From positions 1-55,984 of the forward strand of contig CAIXBB010000011.1 in the NCBI GenBank assembly GCA_903917565.1: DNA of 55,984 nucleotides, written 5' to 3'. Below the pieces are notes generated by a model, which was not told the origin of the DNA, did no database searches, and saw only the letters and a list, made by a program, of their open reading frames with translations. Made by a program: the position numbers and the translations under genes. The stretch comes from an uncultured cyanobacterium (GTDB taxonomy: Bacteria; Cyanobacteriota; Cyanobacteriia; PCC-6307; Cyanobiaceae). Numbering within the stretch: position 1 is the first letter of the stretch; every line of letters begins with the position of its first letter. Positions 44,257 through 55,950 of this stretch are shown here, one piece after another.

Positions 44257-44661
44257 GTGCAGGCGATGGACATGGCGGAGGCTCCCTATCTGGTGGCGCT
44301 GGCCCTGCTGGAGCAGGAGGGGAAGCGGGCGCTGCCGCTGAACGGCAAGTCGTTGGCCGTGGCGGCGGCCGAAGCGCCCGATCCCGGGGACGACGGCCGC
44401 TCCATGGTGCTCGAGCTGCTGCTGCGCCAGTGGCAGCGCAGTGAGGAGGGTGCCCTGCGGCGGGCCGCCGGGGACGCGAGCCTGTTGCTGGTGCAGCTGC
44501 CGCTGGAGGTGCTTCAGGAGCAGCTGCCCCGGATCAAGGCCCGCTGGGTGGGCGGCGGCAGCACCGCCGACTTTCATTCAGAGCTGGGCGCCCTGGCGAT
44601 CCGGGCCTGGAGTGTGTCGATTGCCAGGTACGAGCCGGTGCGCTTCACCGCCTGGCCCTGA
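44257..44661 (+). CDS. Hypothetical protein
   Basis: This protein of about 134 residues, if translation starts at GTG 44257 (GGAG 5 nt upstream), is helical and acidic (PYLVALALLEQEGKRALPL, MVLELLLRQWQRSEEGALR), with a C-terminal part LPRIKARWVGGGSTADFHSE. ATG 44182 and ATG 44266 are other starts. No family is recognised. Its 3' end overlaps the convergent HExxH gene by 84 nt, so at least one of the two C-termini may be unusual. Confidence 0.55.
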   Translation: MQAMDMAEAPYLVALALLEQEGKRALPLNGKSLAVAAAEAPDPGDDGRSMVLELLLRQWQRSEEGALRRAAGDASLLLVQLPLEVLQEQLPRIKARWVGGGSTADFHSELGALAIRAWSVSIARYEPVRFTAWP

Positions 44662-45165
44662 GGGGCTTGTCTCGTTCGGGGCAGCGGCTGGAGGGGCGGC
44701 TGGTGAACCACAGAGCTCGTCCACGAGGCGGAAGTAGGAGCCGGGATCCCGGCGGGCCATGACCCGGGCCTCCGCTTCCCGCTGCCAGCGGCCGTCGCCG
44801 TAGAGCCGGACCAGGTCATGCTGGTCACGTCGGCTCAGGCCCCGTCGCAGGGCGTCGACGTCCAGAAACGGCGTCCCCCGCAGACAGCGGGACTGCACCG
44901 CATGCCAGCCCTCATGCAGCAGCGTGTCGTTGAGGTTGCCGCGGGGGCAGACCACGATCCGGCGGCTCTCGCGCAGGTAGAGGCCGAACAGGCCGCGCTC
45001 CGCGCAGCGGGGGTGGCTGCCAAGCACCGTGAAGCCGCGCTGCTCGAAGGCCTCCACCACCTGCTGGAACGACCAGCTTTCGGCCCGGGCGGCCAGTGGC
45101 AGCATGGCCGCCAGCAGCAGAGCGGCAAGCCCCAGGTTCGGCCGTGCGGGCCTGCGCCGCGTCAT
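44578..45165 (-). CDS. Exported protein with an HExxH motif
   Basis: The protein has 195 residues, with a signal peptide (LGLAALLLAAMLPLAARA, cleavage near residue 28). A zincin-type motif HEGWH occurs at residues 84-88 in NDTLLHEGWHAVQSRC, and four nearby cysteines could form disulfides. This suggests a periplasmic metallopeptidase-like protein, or a relative that keeps only the metal site. The last 40 residues are Pro/Ala-rich and overlap the convergent gene. The family is not recognised. Confidence 0.7.
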   Translation of the reverse strand: MTRRRPARPNLGLAALLLAAMLPLAARAESWSFQQVVEAFEQRGFTVLGSHPRCAERGLFGLYLRESRRIVVCPRGNLNDTLLHEGWHAVQSRCLRGTPFLDVDALRRGLSRRDQHDLVRLYGDGRWQREAEARVMARRDPGSYFRLVDELCGSPAAPPAAAPNETSPSGPGGEAHRLVPGNRHTPGPDRQGAQL

Positions 45166-45251
45166 GGAACAGGCGATGGGCTGCTCATGGGTCCCGAAGG
45201 TACCGGGCCGGACCATCAGGATGGGGTGCGACCCGCCCGAGCGCAACGGCC

Positions 45252-46355
45252 ATGACCTCCCCCATCGCCCCGCCCGATGACGGTCGGCTGGCTGCGCTGC
45301 AGCAGGAGTTCGAGCACGACGCCAGCTTCAACCAGGTGTTCGTGGTGCTGACCGTCGGCGCCACCCTGATCGCCTCGCTGGGCCTGCTGGCCAACAGCCC
45401 CGGGGTGGTGATCGGCGCCATGGTGGTGGCCCCCTGGATCATGCCCCTGCAGGCGATGGCGTTCGAGATCCTGCGGGGGCGGCTGCCGATGTTCCTGCGG
45501 GCCCTGCGCACCCTGATGCTGGGGGTGGTGATCTGCGTCCTGCTGGCGATGGCGGTGGGCCATCTGGTGGCGTTCCCCAGCTTCGGCAGCGAGGTGATGA
45601 ACCGCACCAGTCCCAACCTGCTGGATCTGGGGGTGGCCCTGGTGGCTGGTGCGGTGGCGATGTACGCCAAGCTCCGCAAAGACGCGATCTCGGCCCTGGC
45701 CGGCCTGGCCATCGCCGTGGCCCTGGTGCCGCCGATCTGCGTCGTGGGGATCCTGCTGGCCTCCTCCTTCTGGGGGCAGGCCTATGGGGCGCTGCTGCTG
45801 TTCGCCACCAACCTGCTGGGAATCATGGTGGGGGCCATGGCGTCGCTGGGGACCCTCGAGAAGGTGTATCGGCGCCGGCTGTTCCACAGCCGCCTGGGCC
45901 TCACCAGCGTGGCCCTTACCGCCCTGCTGGTGATCCCCCTGGGCAGCAGTTTCTTCCGCCTGTTGAGCCGCTCCCGCCAGGAGACGAAGGCCCAGCAGCT
46001 GGAGGCCGGCATCAAGAAGTGGCTGCGCAGCAGCACGATCACCCTCGGCGGCGATCCCGCCATCGATCTGGTGGGCCTGAGCATCGACTGGCAGCAGAAC
46101 CCTCCCCTGATCCGCGCACGGGTGAGGGTGACCAATCCGGACCTGCCCACCGCCACTCAGGTGGCCGCCGTGCAGGACTTCATCAACGCCAGACAGGCCC
46201 CCCTGCGTTTCCGCTTGGTGGTGCAACGCACCGCCGTGGACCTGATCGGCCCGGAAACCGCACCGAATCCCGCTGCGCTGGAGGTGCTGCCGCCACCAAC
46301 GCTGCCGTTGCTGCCGCGCGCACCGGAGGCGGAGGAACTGGAGGAAAAGCCATAG
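45252..46355 (+). CDS. DUF389 family membrane protein
   Basis: The protein has 367 residues. The N-terminal half has six or so membrane helices with the family's hallmark NSPGVVIGAMVVAPWIMPLQ, AVAMYAKLRKDAISALAGLA, IAVALVPPICVVGILL and LLFATNLLGIMVGAM. A soluble C-terminal domain follows. DUF389/TIGR00341 proteins are integral membrane proteins of unclear function. ATG 45252 gives a short soluble leader. The tail after residue 340 is Pro/Glu-rich. Confidence 0.85.
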   Translation: MTSPIAPPDDGRLAALQQEFEHDASFNQVFVVLTVGATLIASLGLLANSPGVVIGAMVVAPWIMPLQAMAFEILRGRLPMFLRALRTLMLGVVICVLLAMAVGHLVAFPSFGSEVMNRTSPNLLDLGVALVAGAVAMYAKLRKDAISALAGLAIAVALVPPICVVGILLASSFWGQAYGALLLFATNLLGIMVGAMASLGTLEKVYRRRLFHSRLGLTSVALTALLVIPLGSSFFRLLSRSRQETKAQQLEAGIKKWLRSSTITLGGDPAIDLVGLSIDWQQNPPLIRARVRVTNPDLPTATQVAAVQDFINARQAPLRFRLVVQRTAVDLIGPETAPNPAALEVLPPPTLPLLPRAPEAEELEEKP

Positions 46356-46460
46356 CTCGACAGGAAAGCTTCATTTCCCCTCAGTGGCCCTTGTCACCTG
46401 TGAGTCCTCTCTTAACCAAAGGCCCGCTCAACGTCGCCTAGATGCAAGGCATCCAGTGTC

Positions 46461-47501
46461 GTGAAGCCAGTGACTCTCCCCCTTCAGCGAACCATCACCC
46501 AGCTGCGTCGTTCCTGCCTGCCGATGGGGCTCATGGCGCTGATGTTCAGCATCAGCGCCTGCGGCGGTGGTCGCCGGCTGCCTTCGCTCAACGGTGCCGG
46601 GGCCTCCTTCCCCGCCCCGGCCTACCAGCGCTGGGCTGCCGACTACAAGACCGCCAAGGGTTACCTCGTCAACTACCAGTCGGTGGGATCTGGGCAGGGG
46701 GTGCGCTCGTTTCTGGCCGGTTCGGTGGATTTCGGCGCCACCGATGAACATCTCAGCGATGCGAATTTCAAGGAGGGCATGGCCGGCAAACGGGGCGCCG
46801 TGCAGATCCCGATGCTGGGCGGCACGATCAGCCCGGCTTACAACAATTCCGACTGCCCCGGCCTCAAGCTGACCCAGGCCCAGCTCGCCGACATCTTCCT
46901 TGGCAAGATCACCAACTGGAGCGCCCTGGGCTGTCCGGCCAGGCCCCTCACCGTGGCGCACCGTTCCGATGGTTCCGGCACCACCTTCAACTTCACCAAT
47001 TCGCTCGCCTGCTTCTCGCCGGAATGGAAGAAGAGGGTGGGCGTCGGCAAGGCGGTGCAATGGCCCGTGGGGCTGGGTGCCAGGGGGAACGAGGGGGTGG
47101 CCGGTCTGATCCAGAACACCCCCGGCTCGCTCGGCTATGTGAACCAGGCCTTCCTGCGGGGGGCGGTGAAGCCGGCGGCGCTGCAGAACAAGGACGGGAA
47201 GTTCGTCCTTCCGGATGCGAGCTCAGGTGCGGCAGCCTTGAACAACGTCGTCCTTGATGAGCGTCTGGGAGGGGAAGACTGCAACCCCAAAGGGGCTGAA
47301 AGCTACCCGATCGTGGCCTTCACCTGGATCCTGGCTTACGAGAGCGGACAGGGTGCTGAGAAGGCGGAAGCCATGCGCACCTTCCTGCTCTGGTCGCTGG
47401 AGGAAGCTCCCCAGCAGCAGGCTGCGAAGCTGGGCTTCGTTCCCCTCAGCGGCGACGTGCTGAAGCGGGTCAAGGCGGAGGTGGCCAAGATCAAGGGCTG
47501 A
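46461..47501 (+). CDS. pstS: Phosphate ABC transporter substrate-binding protein
   Basis: The protein has 346 residues. A lipoprotein-type signal peptide ends SISACGGG. The mature part has the PstS features LNGAGASFPAPAYQRWAADY, VNYQSVGSGQGVRSFLAG, VDFGATDEHLSD, LADIFLGKITNWS, AHRSDGSGTTFNFT and SLGYVNQAFL. It binds phosphate for the PstCAB importer, which is not in this window. The start is GTG 46461. A CTTAACCA element upstream resembles one half-site of a Pho box, but a full box is not visible. Confidence 0.93.
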   Translation: MKPVTLPLQRTITQLRRSCLPMGLMALMFSISACGGGRRLPSLNGAGASFPAPAYQRWAADYKTAKGYLVNYQSVGSGQGVRSFLAGSVDFGATDEHLSDANFKEGMAGKRGAVQIPMLGGTISPAYNNSDCPGLKLTQAQLADIFLGKITNWSALGCPARPLTVAHRSDGSGTTFNFTNSLACFSPEWKKRVGVGKAVQWPVGLGARGNEGVAGLIQNTPGSLGYVNQAFLRGAVKPAALQNKDGKFVLPDASSGAAALNNVVLDERLGGEDCNPKGAESYPIVAFTWILAYESGQGAEKAEAMRTFLLWSLEEAPQQQAAKLGFVPLSGDVLKRVKAEVAKIKG

Positions 47502-47551
47502 TCCAGCCGCCGCTGTGACCGCCGAGACTGCCACCGGTTCGCCTCGAGACG

Positions 47552-48373
47552 ATGAACGTCCGTGCCATGGATCCGTCGAGCGAGCCGGAGGGCCGGCCCC
47601 GGTTGCGGCGACTCTGGTTTTTCGGCCGGGTGGGCCTGCTGCTGCTCGGGATTGAAGGCTGCAGGGTTCTGGTGCACCGGCAGCACTGGGAGGTGCTGAC
47701 CCCCAATCCCCTCTTCTCGGCCCTGGTGGCCTCGGAGGTGTTCCTGCTGGGCTTCCTGCTGAATGGGGTGCTGACCGATTACAAGGAAGGCGAGAAGCTT
47801 CCGGGTGAACTGGCCGCCGCCCTGGAGTGCATCGCCCTGGAGGTGCAGGGCCTGCCGCTGCTGCAGCCCGACGCCGAGGTGATGGGGAGCCTGGCGCTGC
47901 TGGCGGTCTTCAGCGAAGCGCTCCTGGCCTGGATGCAGGAGGCCGGGCCGAGCCTGGCGCTGCTGGAGCAGCTCAACGAACTGCAGTTGGCGATCGAGCG
48001 GCTGGGCTGCCTGAATCCAGCACCACTGCAGGCGCGCCTGCTGCTGGAACTGGCCCATATCCGCCGGGGCGTCCAACGCATCGATGTGATTCGCACCACC
48101 ACATTCGTCCCTTCCGTCTACGGGATTGCCTACATCGGAACGGGGGTGCTCACCGTCGGGCTTGTACTCTGCCGGATCGAGCCCTTCGCCGAATCCCTCT
48201 TTTTCATCGGTGTGATCTCTTTCCTGCTGATCAAGTTGCTGCTGCTGATCACCGATCTCGACAACCCTTTCGGGGCCGCCCATGCGCTGTCGGTGGAGAA
48301 CGTCTCGTTGCTGCCCGTCGCCGATGCCGTGCAGCGGCTCCAGCGGGTGGCGGAGCCAAGCTCCACTGGCTGA
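47552..48373 (+). CDS. Membrane protein, DUF4239/bestrophin-like (tentative)
   Basis: The protein has 273 residues and about four membrane helices: VGLLLLGIEGCRVLV, LFSALVASEVFLLGFLLNGV, VYGIAYIGTGVLTVGLVL and LFFIGVISFLLIKLLLLI. The central part is a soluble helical domain, and the last helix is followed by TDLDNPFGA, a pattern seen in DUF4239 and bestrophin-like proteins. The function is unknown. It follows pstS on the same strand by 50 nt, but I see nothing that ties it to phosphate uptake. Confidence 0.65.
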   Translation: MNVRAMDPSSEPEGRPRLRRLWFFGRVGLLLLGIEGCRVLVHRQHWEVLTPNPLFSALVASEVFLLGFLLNGVLTDYKEGEKLPGELAAALECIALEVQGLPLLQPDAEVMGSLALLAVFSEALLAWMQEAGPSLALLEQLNELQLAIERLGCLNPAPLQARLLLELAHIRRGVQRIDVIRTTTFVPSVYGIAYIGTGVLTVGLVLCRIEPFAESLFFIGVISFLLIKLLLLITDLDNPFGAAHALSVENVSLLPVADAVQRLQRVAEPSSTG

Positions 48374-48475
48374 TCAATCCGTGTTGGTGCATTGACCAGG
48401 ATCCATTCCGTGGACGGCGAAAGGGCTGTGCTGGTGGCGATCATGTGGAGCGTGGCTTTTGCGGCGGTTGCGGCG

Positions 48476-49786
48476 TCAGCTTGGAAGGTAGAGACGACCC
48501 TCGCCGGCGTCGTACTCGAACAGCTCCCCATAGCGACCCCAGTCCACCGCCGTGGCGAGCTGGCGCTCCGCCTCCTCGATCGGGAAGTAATCGTCCCAGA
48601 TCCCCAGGAAGAAGTCGGAGCGCATGGCGCCGTTGGCCTTCTCCCTGAGGGTGAGCACGATGGCGTTCAGCACCGGGATGTGCGCCATGGCCTGCTGGCG
48701 GAACAGGTCCTTGCTGCGCAGGATGGTGGTGGTGGCGAAGTCCCGTCCGACCGGGGTGAGACGGACATCGCCATTGGCCACCTGGGCGAAGCCGAGCATC
48801 ACGGCCGCATCCAGCAAGGGCAGGAGATCATCCACGGCCAGCTGGAGGCGCTCCGCCAGCACGGGGATGTCGTCGATGTCCTCCCCCTTCTCCACGATCA
48901 GCTCGAGCAGGCCGCTGATTCCCCCGACCCGCACATGGGGCAGGGGCCGCGCGAAGGGAGAGAGGGTGGCCTGCACCACTGAGGGTTCGGCCCGGCCCGC
49001 ACCGATCTCAGCGCTGACCTCGATGTCGGGATTGGTCATGGCCGCATAGATGTAATCCACCAGCACCTTGAAACGCGGATGGCTGCGGTCATGGGGGCGG
49101 GGAAGGTTGATCGGCAGTTCACCGCGGATGCGGCCGGGCTTGGAGCCGAGGATGACCACCCGATCGGCGAGATAGACCGCCTCCTCGATGTTGTGGGTGA
49201 CGATCAGGATGCTCTTGGAGGGAAACGTGCCCGCGTTCCAGAGGTCGTCGATCTCCCCGCGCAGGTTCTCGGCGGTGAGCACATCGAGGGCGCTGAAGGG
49301 CTCGTCCATGAACAGCACTTCGGGCTCCAGCACGAAGGCGCGGGCAAACCCCACCCGCTGCTTCATCCCACCGGAGAGCTCCTTGGGGTAGGCACTCTCA
49401 AAGCCATCGAGGCCGACGATGTCGATGGCCTTGAGGGCGCGCTCGCGGCGCTCGCTGCGGTCGACATGGCGGGCGGCCAGCCCCAGTTCCACGTTGTCCT
49501 GCACCGTGAGCCAGGGCAGCAGGGCGAAGCTCTGGAACACCATGGCCAGGTTGGGGTTCGCGCCCCGCAGAGGTACACCGTTGCTGCTGACGGCACCCTG
49601 GCTCGGCCGGATCAGGCCCGACATGATCCGCAGCAGGGTGCTCTTGCCGCTGCCGCTGCGCCCCAGCAGGGCCACCACCTCACCAGCGCGCACCGTGAGG
49701 CTCACCCCATCGAGCACCGTGAATTCCCCCTTGCCATCGGGCAGGGGGAAGCGCTTCGAGACGTGGTCGACGCTGATCAGGGACAT
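48476..49786 (-). CDS. NitT/TauT-type ABC ATPase with a C-terminal AAA-associated domain
   Basis: The protein has 436 residues. The ATPase domain (1-265) has Walker A LLGRSGSGKSTLLRIM, Q-loop MVFQSFALLPWLT, signature LSGGMKQRVGFARA, Walker B VLFMDEPFSALD and VTHNIEEA. Residues 290-436 form an extra domain with IDDIPVLAERLQLAVDDLLP and TPVGRDFATTTILRSKDLF, the winged-helix-like part found on a subset of such ATPases. It probably energises the fused permease encoded directly before it. Confidence 0.9.
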   Translation of the reverse strand: MSLISVDHVSKRFPLPDGKGEFTVLDGVSLTVRAGEVVALLGRSGSGKSTLLRIMSGLIRPSQGAVSSNGVPLRGANPNLAMVFQSFALLPWLTVQDNVELGLAARHVDRSERRERALKAIDIVGLDGFESAYPKELSGGMKQRVGFARAFVLEPEVLFMDEPFSALDVLTAENLRGEIDDLWNAGTFPSKSILIVTHNIEEAVYLADRVVILGSKPGRIRGELPINLPRPHDRSHPRFKVLVDYIYAAMTNPDIEVSAEIGAGRAEPSVVQATLSPFARPLPHVRVGGISGLLELIVEKGEDIDDIPVLAERLQLAVDDLLPLLDAAVMLGFAQVANGDVRLTPVGRDFATTTILRSKDLFRQQAMAHIPVLNAIVLTLREKANGAMRSDFFLGIWDDYFPIEEAERQLATAVDWGRYGELFEYDAGEGRLYLPS

Positions 49787-49793
49787 GACGAAC

Positions 49794-51518
<1,725 letters not shown>

Positions 51519-51598
51519 CCTGGTCGCTCCCCGGCGAGGCGCACTGTAGGGGGCGGATCCTCAGGCACGGGTAGGGTTCAAGACCGGGCAGGAAGACC

Positions 51599-54325
51599 AT
51601 GGCGCTTCGACTCCGCTGGCCCGTCGAGAGCAACCGGGTGGCGGAGGCTCCAGGGGCGTCGCCACAGCAGGAAGGCCAGGGCGAATCGGCCAACGAGCAA
51701 CTGCTGCGCGCCGCCAGGGAAAGCACCGATGAATTGCTTGTCCGGCTGAACACCAGCCCCGAAGGGCTGAGCGCCCTGCAGGCGGAACTGCGCCTGGCCA
51801 AAGTCGGGCCCAATCAGATCGCCCATGAGAAACCCGTCTCCTGGGTGGTGCAACTGCTCAAGACGTTCAGGAATCCGCTGGTGATCCTGCTGGCCTCCCT
51901 GGCGGCCCTTTCCCTGCTGACGGGGGACAGCAAGGCCGCAGTGATCATCACCGCCATGATCCTGTTCAGCGTGCTGCTGCGCTTTTCCCTGGAGTACCGA
52001 TCGCTGCGGGCGGCTGAATCCCTGCGCCGGTTGGTGCACACCACAGCAACAGTCAAGCGGCACGATGCCCGCAAGGACATCAGCCCGGGCCTGGCGGCCG
52101 ACCTCGGCCTGCAGCTGAGCGCGGAGGCACCCGGACATCAGGAGGAACCGATCGATCGGCTCGTGCCAGGGGATGTGGTGGTGCTCGCCGCCGGTGACAT
52201 GATCCCGGCTGATGTGAGGGTGCTGAGCGCCAAGGACCTGTTCGTCAGCCAGGGCGCCCTCACCGGGGAATCCCTGCCGGTGGAGAAGCATGGCCTGCTG
52301 CCTCCCCATCAGAGGGAGATCACCGAGCCCCTGGAGCTGGAGAACCTCTGCTTCCTGGGCACCAACGTGATCAGCGGGACCGCCACGGCGGTGGTGGTGG
52401 AGACCGGGGATCGCACCTGCCTGGGAACCCTGGCCAAAACGGTGACGGGTGTGCGCAGCCGCACCAGCTTCGATCGGGGCATCAGCGATGTGAGCCTGCT
52501 GTTGGTGCGCTTCATGGCCGTGATGGCTCCCGCCGTGTTCCTGATCAACGGCATCAGCAAGGGCAACTGGGGCGAAGCCTTCCTGTTCGCCCTGTCTGTG
52601 GCCGTGGGATTGACGCCGGAGATGCTGCCGATGATCATCACAGCCAATCTGTCCCGTGGCGCCATCGCGATGGCCAGGCAGAAGGTGATCGTCAAGAACA
52701 TCGACGCGATCCAGAACCTCGGTGCGATGGACATCCTCTGCACCGACAAGACCGGCACCCTCACCCAGGACCGCATCGTGCTCGAAAAGAACTTTGACTT
52801 TCACGGCAGGGAATCCGAGGAGGTGCTGCAACTGGCCTATCTCAACAGCGTTTACCAGACGGGTCTCAAGAGCCTTCTGGATGTGGCGGTGCTCGAGCAT
52901 GCCGAACTCCACGCGGCGCTCAAGGTGGAGAAGAACTTCGTCAAGATCGATGAAATCCCTTTTGATTTCCAGCGACGCCGCATGTCGGTGGTGGTCGAGG
53001 AGGAGAACCACCACCACGAGCTGATCTGCAAGGGGGCCTTGGAGGAGATCCTGATGGTGTGCACCACCCTGAAGGATGGAGAGGCCATGGCGCCTTTGGA
53101 CGCTGTCCGCCGCCAGCAAGTGCTGAGCCTGGGGGAGGGACTGAACAACGATGGCCTGCGCGTGATCGCCGTGGCCTACAAGGAAGTCCCGCTCCAGGAC
53201 CTCCCCTACGCCGTGGAGGACGAGGCTGATCTCATCTTCGTGGGGCTGATCGCCTTCCTCGATCCTCCCAAGGATTCGGCTGCGCAGGCGATTCGCGATC
53301 TCAAGCTTGGTGGGGTGGCCGTGAAGGTGCTCACCGGGGACAACCCGGTGATTGCCCGAAAAACCTGCAAGGACGTGCACCTGGCCGTGGAGGAGGTGCT
53401 GCTGGGGCAGGAGATCGAGGCCATGGATGAGGCCACGCTGGGGGAGAGGGTGGAGGCGACGACGATCTTCGCCAAGCTGTCGCCGCTGCAGAAATCAAGG
53501 ATCATCAAGTCGCTGCGGAACCGCGGCCATGTGGTGGGCTTCATGGGAGACGGCATTAATGACGCCGCCGCCCTGCGCGAAGCCGACATCGGTTTCTCGG
53601 TGGACACGGCGGTGGACATCGCCAAGGAATCGGCCGACATCGTGCTGCTGGAGAAGAGCCTGTTGGTGCTGAATGCGGGGGTGATGGAGGGACGCCGCAC
53701 ATTCGGAAACATCACCAAGTATATCAAGATGGGCACCAGTTCGGCGTTCGGCAACATGTTCAGCATGCTGGGAGCCAGCATCGTGCTGCCATTCCTGCCG
53801 ATGCTGCCGGTGCAGATCCTGCTGAACAACCTGCTCTACGACTTCTCCCAGACCGGCATTCCCTTTGATCATGTCGATCGGGACTATCTGGAGGTTCCGC
53901 GTCAGTGGAGGTTGAACGACATCAGGAGTTTCATGGTGTTCATCGGCCCGGTGAGCTCCCTGTTCGACTATGCCACGTTCGCCCTGATGTGGTTCGTCTT
54001 TTCCGCCAATTCGGTGGAGCATCAGGCCCTGTTCCAGACCGGCTGGTTTGTTGAAAGTCTGATGACCCAGACGCTGATCGTGCACATCATCCGTACCCGC
54101 CATATCCCCTTCCTGCAGAGCAACCCGGCGCCCCTGATGGCCCTGTGCACCCTGGTGGTGATGGCCACCGGTATCGCGATTCCCTACACACCGATCGGCT
54201 CGGCGCTGGGGATGGTGCACCTGCCGCTCGCTTACTACGCCTGGCTGGCTGCCATCCTAGTCTGCTACTGCCTCCTCACCCAGCTGGTGAAGACGTGGTA
54301 CGTGCGTCGATTTGGTTACAGCTGA
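51599..54325 (+). CDS. mgtA: Magnesium-transporting P-type ATPase
   Basis: The protein has 908 residues. It is a P-type ATPase of the MgtA/type III group: actuator motif [15 protein letters not shown], phosphorylation site [27 protein letters not shown], hinge [19 protein letters not shown] and about ten membrane helices. Members import Mg2+ in the plasma membrane. The N-terminus is a 30-residue polar leader. ATG 51599 is preceded by GGAAG. A DnaJ gene follows after 13 nt. Confidence 0.92.
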   Translation: MALRLRWPVESNRVAEAPGASPQQEGQGESANEQLLRAARESTDELLVRLNTSPEGLSALQAELRLAKVGPNQIAHEKPVSWVVQLLKTFRNPLVILLASLAALSLLTGDSKAAVIITAMILFSVLLRFSLEYRSLRAAESLRRLVHTTATVKRHDARKDISPGLAADLGLQLSAEAPGHQEEPIDRLVPGDVVVLAAGDMIPADVRVLSAKDLFVSQGALTGESLPVEKHGLLPPHQREITEPLELENLCFLGTNVISGTATAVVVETGDRTCLGTLAKTVTGVRSRTSFDRGISDVSLLLVRFMAVMAPAVFLINGISKGNWGEAFLFALSVAVGLTPEMLPMIITANLSRGAIAMARQKVIVKNIDAIQNLGAMDILCTDKTGTLTQDRIVLEKNFDFHGRESEEVLQLAYLNSVYQTGLKSLLDVAVLEHAELHAALKVEKNFVKIDEIPFDFQRRRMSVVVEEENHHHELICKGALEEILMVCTTLKDGEAMAPLDAVRRQQVLSLGEGLNNDGLRVIAVAYKEVPLQDLPYAVEDEADLIFVGLIAFLDPPKDSAAQAIRDLKLGGVAVKVLTGDNPVIARKTCKDVHLAVEEVLLGQEIEAMDEATLGERVEATTIFAKLSPLQKSRIIKSLRNRGHVVGFMGDGINDAAALREADIGFSVDTAVDIAKESADIVLLEKSLLVLNAGVMEGRRTFGNITKYIKMGTSSAFGNMFSMLGASIVLPFLPMLPVQILLNNLLYDFSQTGIPFDHVDRDYLEVPRQWRLNDIRSFMVFIGPVSSLFDYATFALMWFVFSANSVEHQALFQTGWFVESLMTQTLIVHIIRTRHIPFLQSNPAPLMALCTLVVMATGIAIPYTPIGSALGMVHLPLAYYAWLAAILVCYCLLTQLVKTWYVRRFGYS

Positions 54326-54338
54326 CGCGAGGAGAACG

Positions 54339-55292
54339 ATGAAGTTCAAGGACTACTACGCCAGCCTTGGCGTTGAGCGCGACGCCACGGCCGAGGAGGT
54401 CAAGAAGGCTTACCGGAAACTGGCGCGCCAGTACCACCCCGATGTGGCCAAGGAGGAGGGGGCCGAGGAGCGCTTCAAGGAGATCAGCGAGGCCTACCAG
54501 ACCCTCTCCGATCCGGAGAAGCGCCAGGCCTACGACGACCTCGGCCGCCACCGCCCCGGGGAGGACTTCAACCCCACTCCCGAATGGGACAGCCGCTTCT
54601 GGCGCGGTGGCGGTCAGCAGGAGGTGGATCTGGCCGACCTGTTCGAGCAGATGGGCTTCGGCGGCGGCACCGGTGGCCCCCGGCGGCCGGGGGCGGACTT
54701 CCCGATCCGCGGCCAGGACGTCGAGGTGGCCACCGAACTCAGCCTGGAGCAGGCCGCCCGCGGCACCGAGGTGTCGTTCTCGCTCAGCGTTCCCGTCCGG
54801 GGGGCCGATGGCCGCGTCGAGAAACAGTCCCGCAGCGGCCGGATCCGGGTGCCCCGCGGTGTGGTGGAGGGGGAGCGGCTGCGGGTGCCCGGCAAGGGGG
54901 GCGACGGCATCGCCGGGGGCGCCCCCGGGGATCTCTATCTGGTGATCCGGCTGGCGCCCCATCCCCGCTTCCGGGCCGTGGGGCACGACCTCTACCTGGA
55001 GCTGCCGATCGCCCCCTGGGAGGCGGCCCTGGGGGCCGAGATCAGGGTGCCCAGCCTCGATGGCCCGGTGACGGTGAACCTGAAGCCGGGGATGCGCAGC
55101 GGCCAGAAGCTGCGCCTGGCCGGCAAGGGCCTGCCCCACCGGCGCGACGGGGCGGGGGATCTCTACGGTGTGGTTCAGATCGTGCTGCCCGAACAGATCG
55201 GTGAACGGGAGCAGGCGCTGTACCGCGAACTCGCCGAAGCCTCGTCGTTCCACCCCCGCCACCACCTCGAAGGACCCACCACCGATGGCTGA
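54339..55292 (+). CDS. CbpA-type DnaJ protein
   Basis: The protein has 317 residues: a J domain with YHPDVAK (residues 1-70), a Gly/Phe-rich linker (RGGGQQ...FGGGTGG) and two C-terminal substrate-binding domains ([36 protein letters not shown]). No zinc-finger cysteines are present, so it is CbpA-like (type II) rather than DnaJ itself. It stimulates DnaK ATPase. GAGGAG lies 4 nt before ATG 54339. It overlaps the cbpM start. Confidence 0.9.
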   Translation: MKFKDYYASLGVERDATAEEVKKAYRKLARQYHPDVAKEEGAEERFKEISEAYQTLSDPEKRQAYDDLGRHRPGEDFNPTPEWDSRFWRGGGQQEVDLADLFEQMGFGGGTGGPRRPGADFPIRGQDVEVATELSLEQAARGTEVSFSLSVPVRGADGRVEKQSRSGRIRVPRGVVEGERLRVPGKGGDGIAGGAPGDLYLVIRLAPHPRFRAVGHDLYLELPIAPWEAALGAEIRVPSLDGPVTVNLKPGMRSGQKLRLAGKGLPHRRDGAGDLYGVVQIVLPEQIGEREQALYRELAEASSFHPRHHLEGPTTDG

Positions 55293-55599
55293 CGACCTGC
55301 TGATCCCCGACGATGACACCGACGCCTGCACCGTGGCGCTCGAAGAGCTGCTGGCCGCCTCGGGGCTGGTCCACGAGGAGGTGAGCGAACTGGTGCAGTT
55401 CGGCGTCTTCCGCTGCGCCGGCCATGCACCGCAGTGGACCTTCCACACCCACACGGTGATCCTGGCCCGCCGCGCCGCCCGCCTGCGGGACGACTTCGGC
55501 CTCAACGTGCCGGGGATGGCCCTGGCCCTCACCTACCTGGAGCGGATCGAGGCGCTGGAGGGCCGGCTGCGGGAGCTGGAATCCCAGCTGCCGCGGTGA
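55285..55599 (+). CDS. cbpM: CbpM-like chaperone modulator
   Basis: The protein has 104 residues. A MerR-type helix-turn-helix-like N-terminus ([20 protein letters not shown]) and a C-terminal coiled segment ([19 protein letters not shown]) match CbpM, which binds the J domain of CbpA and blocks its activity on DnaK. The ATG lies inside the dnaJ stop (8-nt overlap), which fits a regulator made in step with its partner. The family match is by eye. Confidence 0.82.
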   Translation: MADDLLIPDDDTDACTVALEELLAASGLVHEEVSELVQFGVFRCAGHAPQWTFHTHTVILARRAARLRDDFGLNVPGMALALTYLERIEALEGRLRELESQLPR

Positions 55600-55622
55600 T
55601 CCGCAGCAGCCTCTGGGGCCGC

Positions 55623-55847
55623 CTACAGCCCCACCTTGCGGCGGCCCCAGGCCATGCCGGCCGCATAGCCGATCGCCGGCAGCAGCAGCACAGGCCGCAG
55701 GGGGATCTGCACCAGCAGAACGATGCCCATCAGCCAGGGCAGCAGCAGCAGGGTCCCGAAGGCCAGCTGGCTGAAGCGGGAGCGGCGCGCCAGGCGACCC
55801 GAGCCCTGCACCAGGCGGGGAACGCCCTTGCCCAGCCCATAGCCCAC
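55623..55847 (-). CDS. Small membrane protein
   Basis: This protein of about 74 residues has a basic N-terminus (GVPRLVQGSGRLARRSRFSQ) and two hydrophobic helices (LAFGTLLLLPWLMGIVLLV and PVLLLPAIGYAAGMAW), ending GRRKVGL. The start is GTG 55847 or ATG 55865. The ATG would use codons from a segment that may already belong to an insertion sequence. The function is unknown. Confidence 0.6.
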   Translation of the reverse strand: MGYGLGKGVPRLVQGSGRLARRSRFSQLAFGTLLLLPWLMGIVLLVQIPLRPVLLLPAIGYAAGMAWGRRKVGL

Positions 55848-55950
55848 TAGGAGCGTGTCGCACATAGATCCGCGCAGGACCTCTCCACAGACGCCTGTCA
55901 ATCCGCCCAGATCCCTGTGACTGCAATGGTTCTGAGCTAGAGAATGGGGC

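Noticed and set aside
46411-46435. Pho box upstream of pstS
   Set aside because: CTTAACCA at 46411 is one good half-site, but no second repeat lies 11 nt away on either side. CTCAACGT at 46428 has the wrong spacing.
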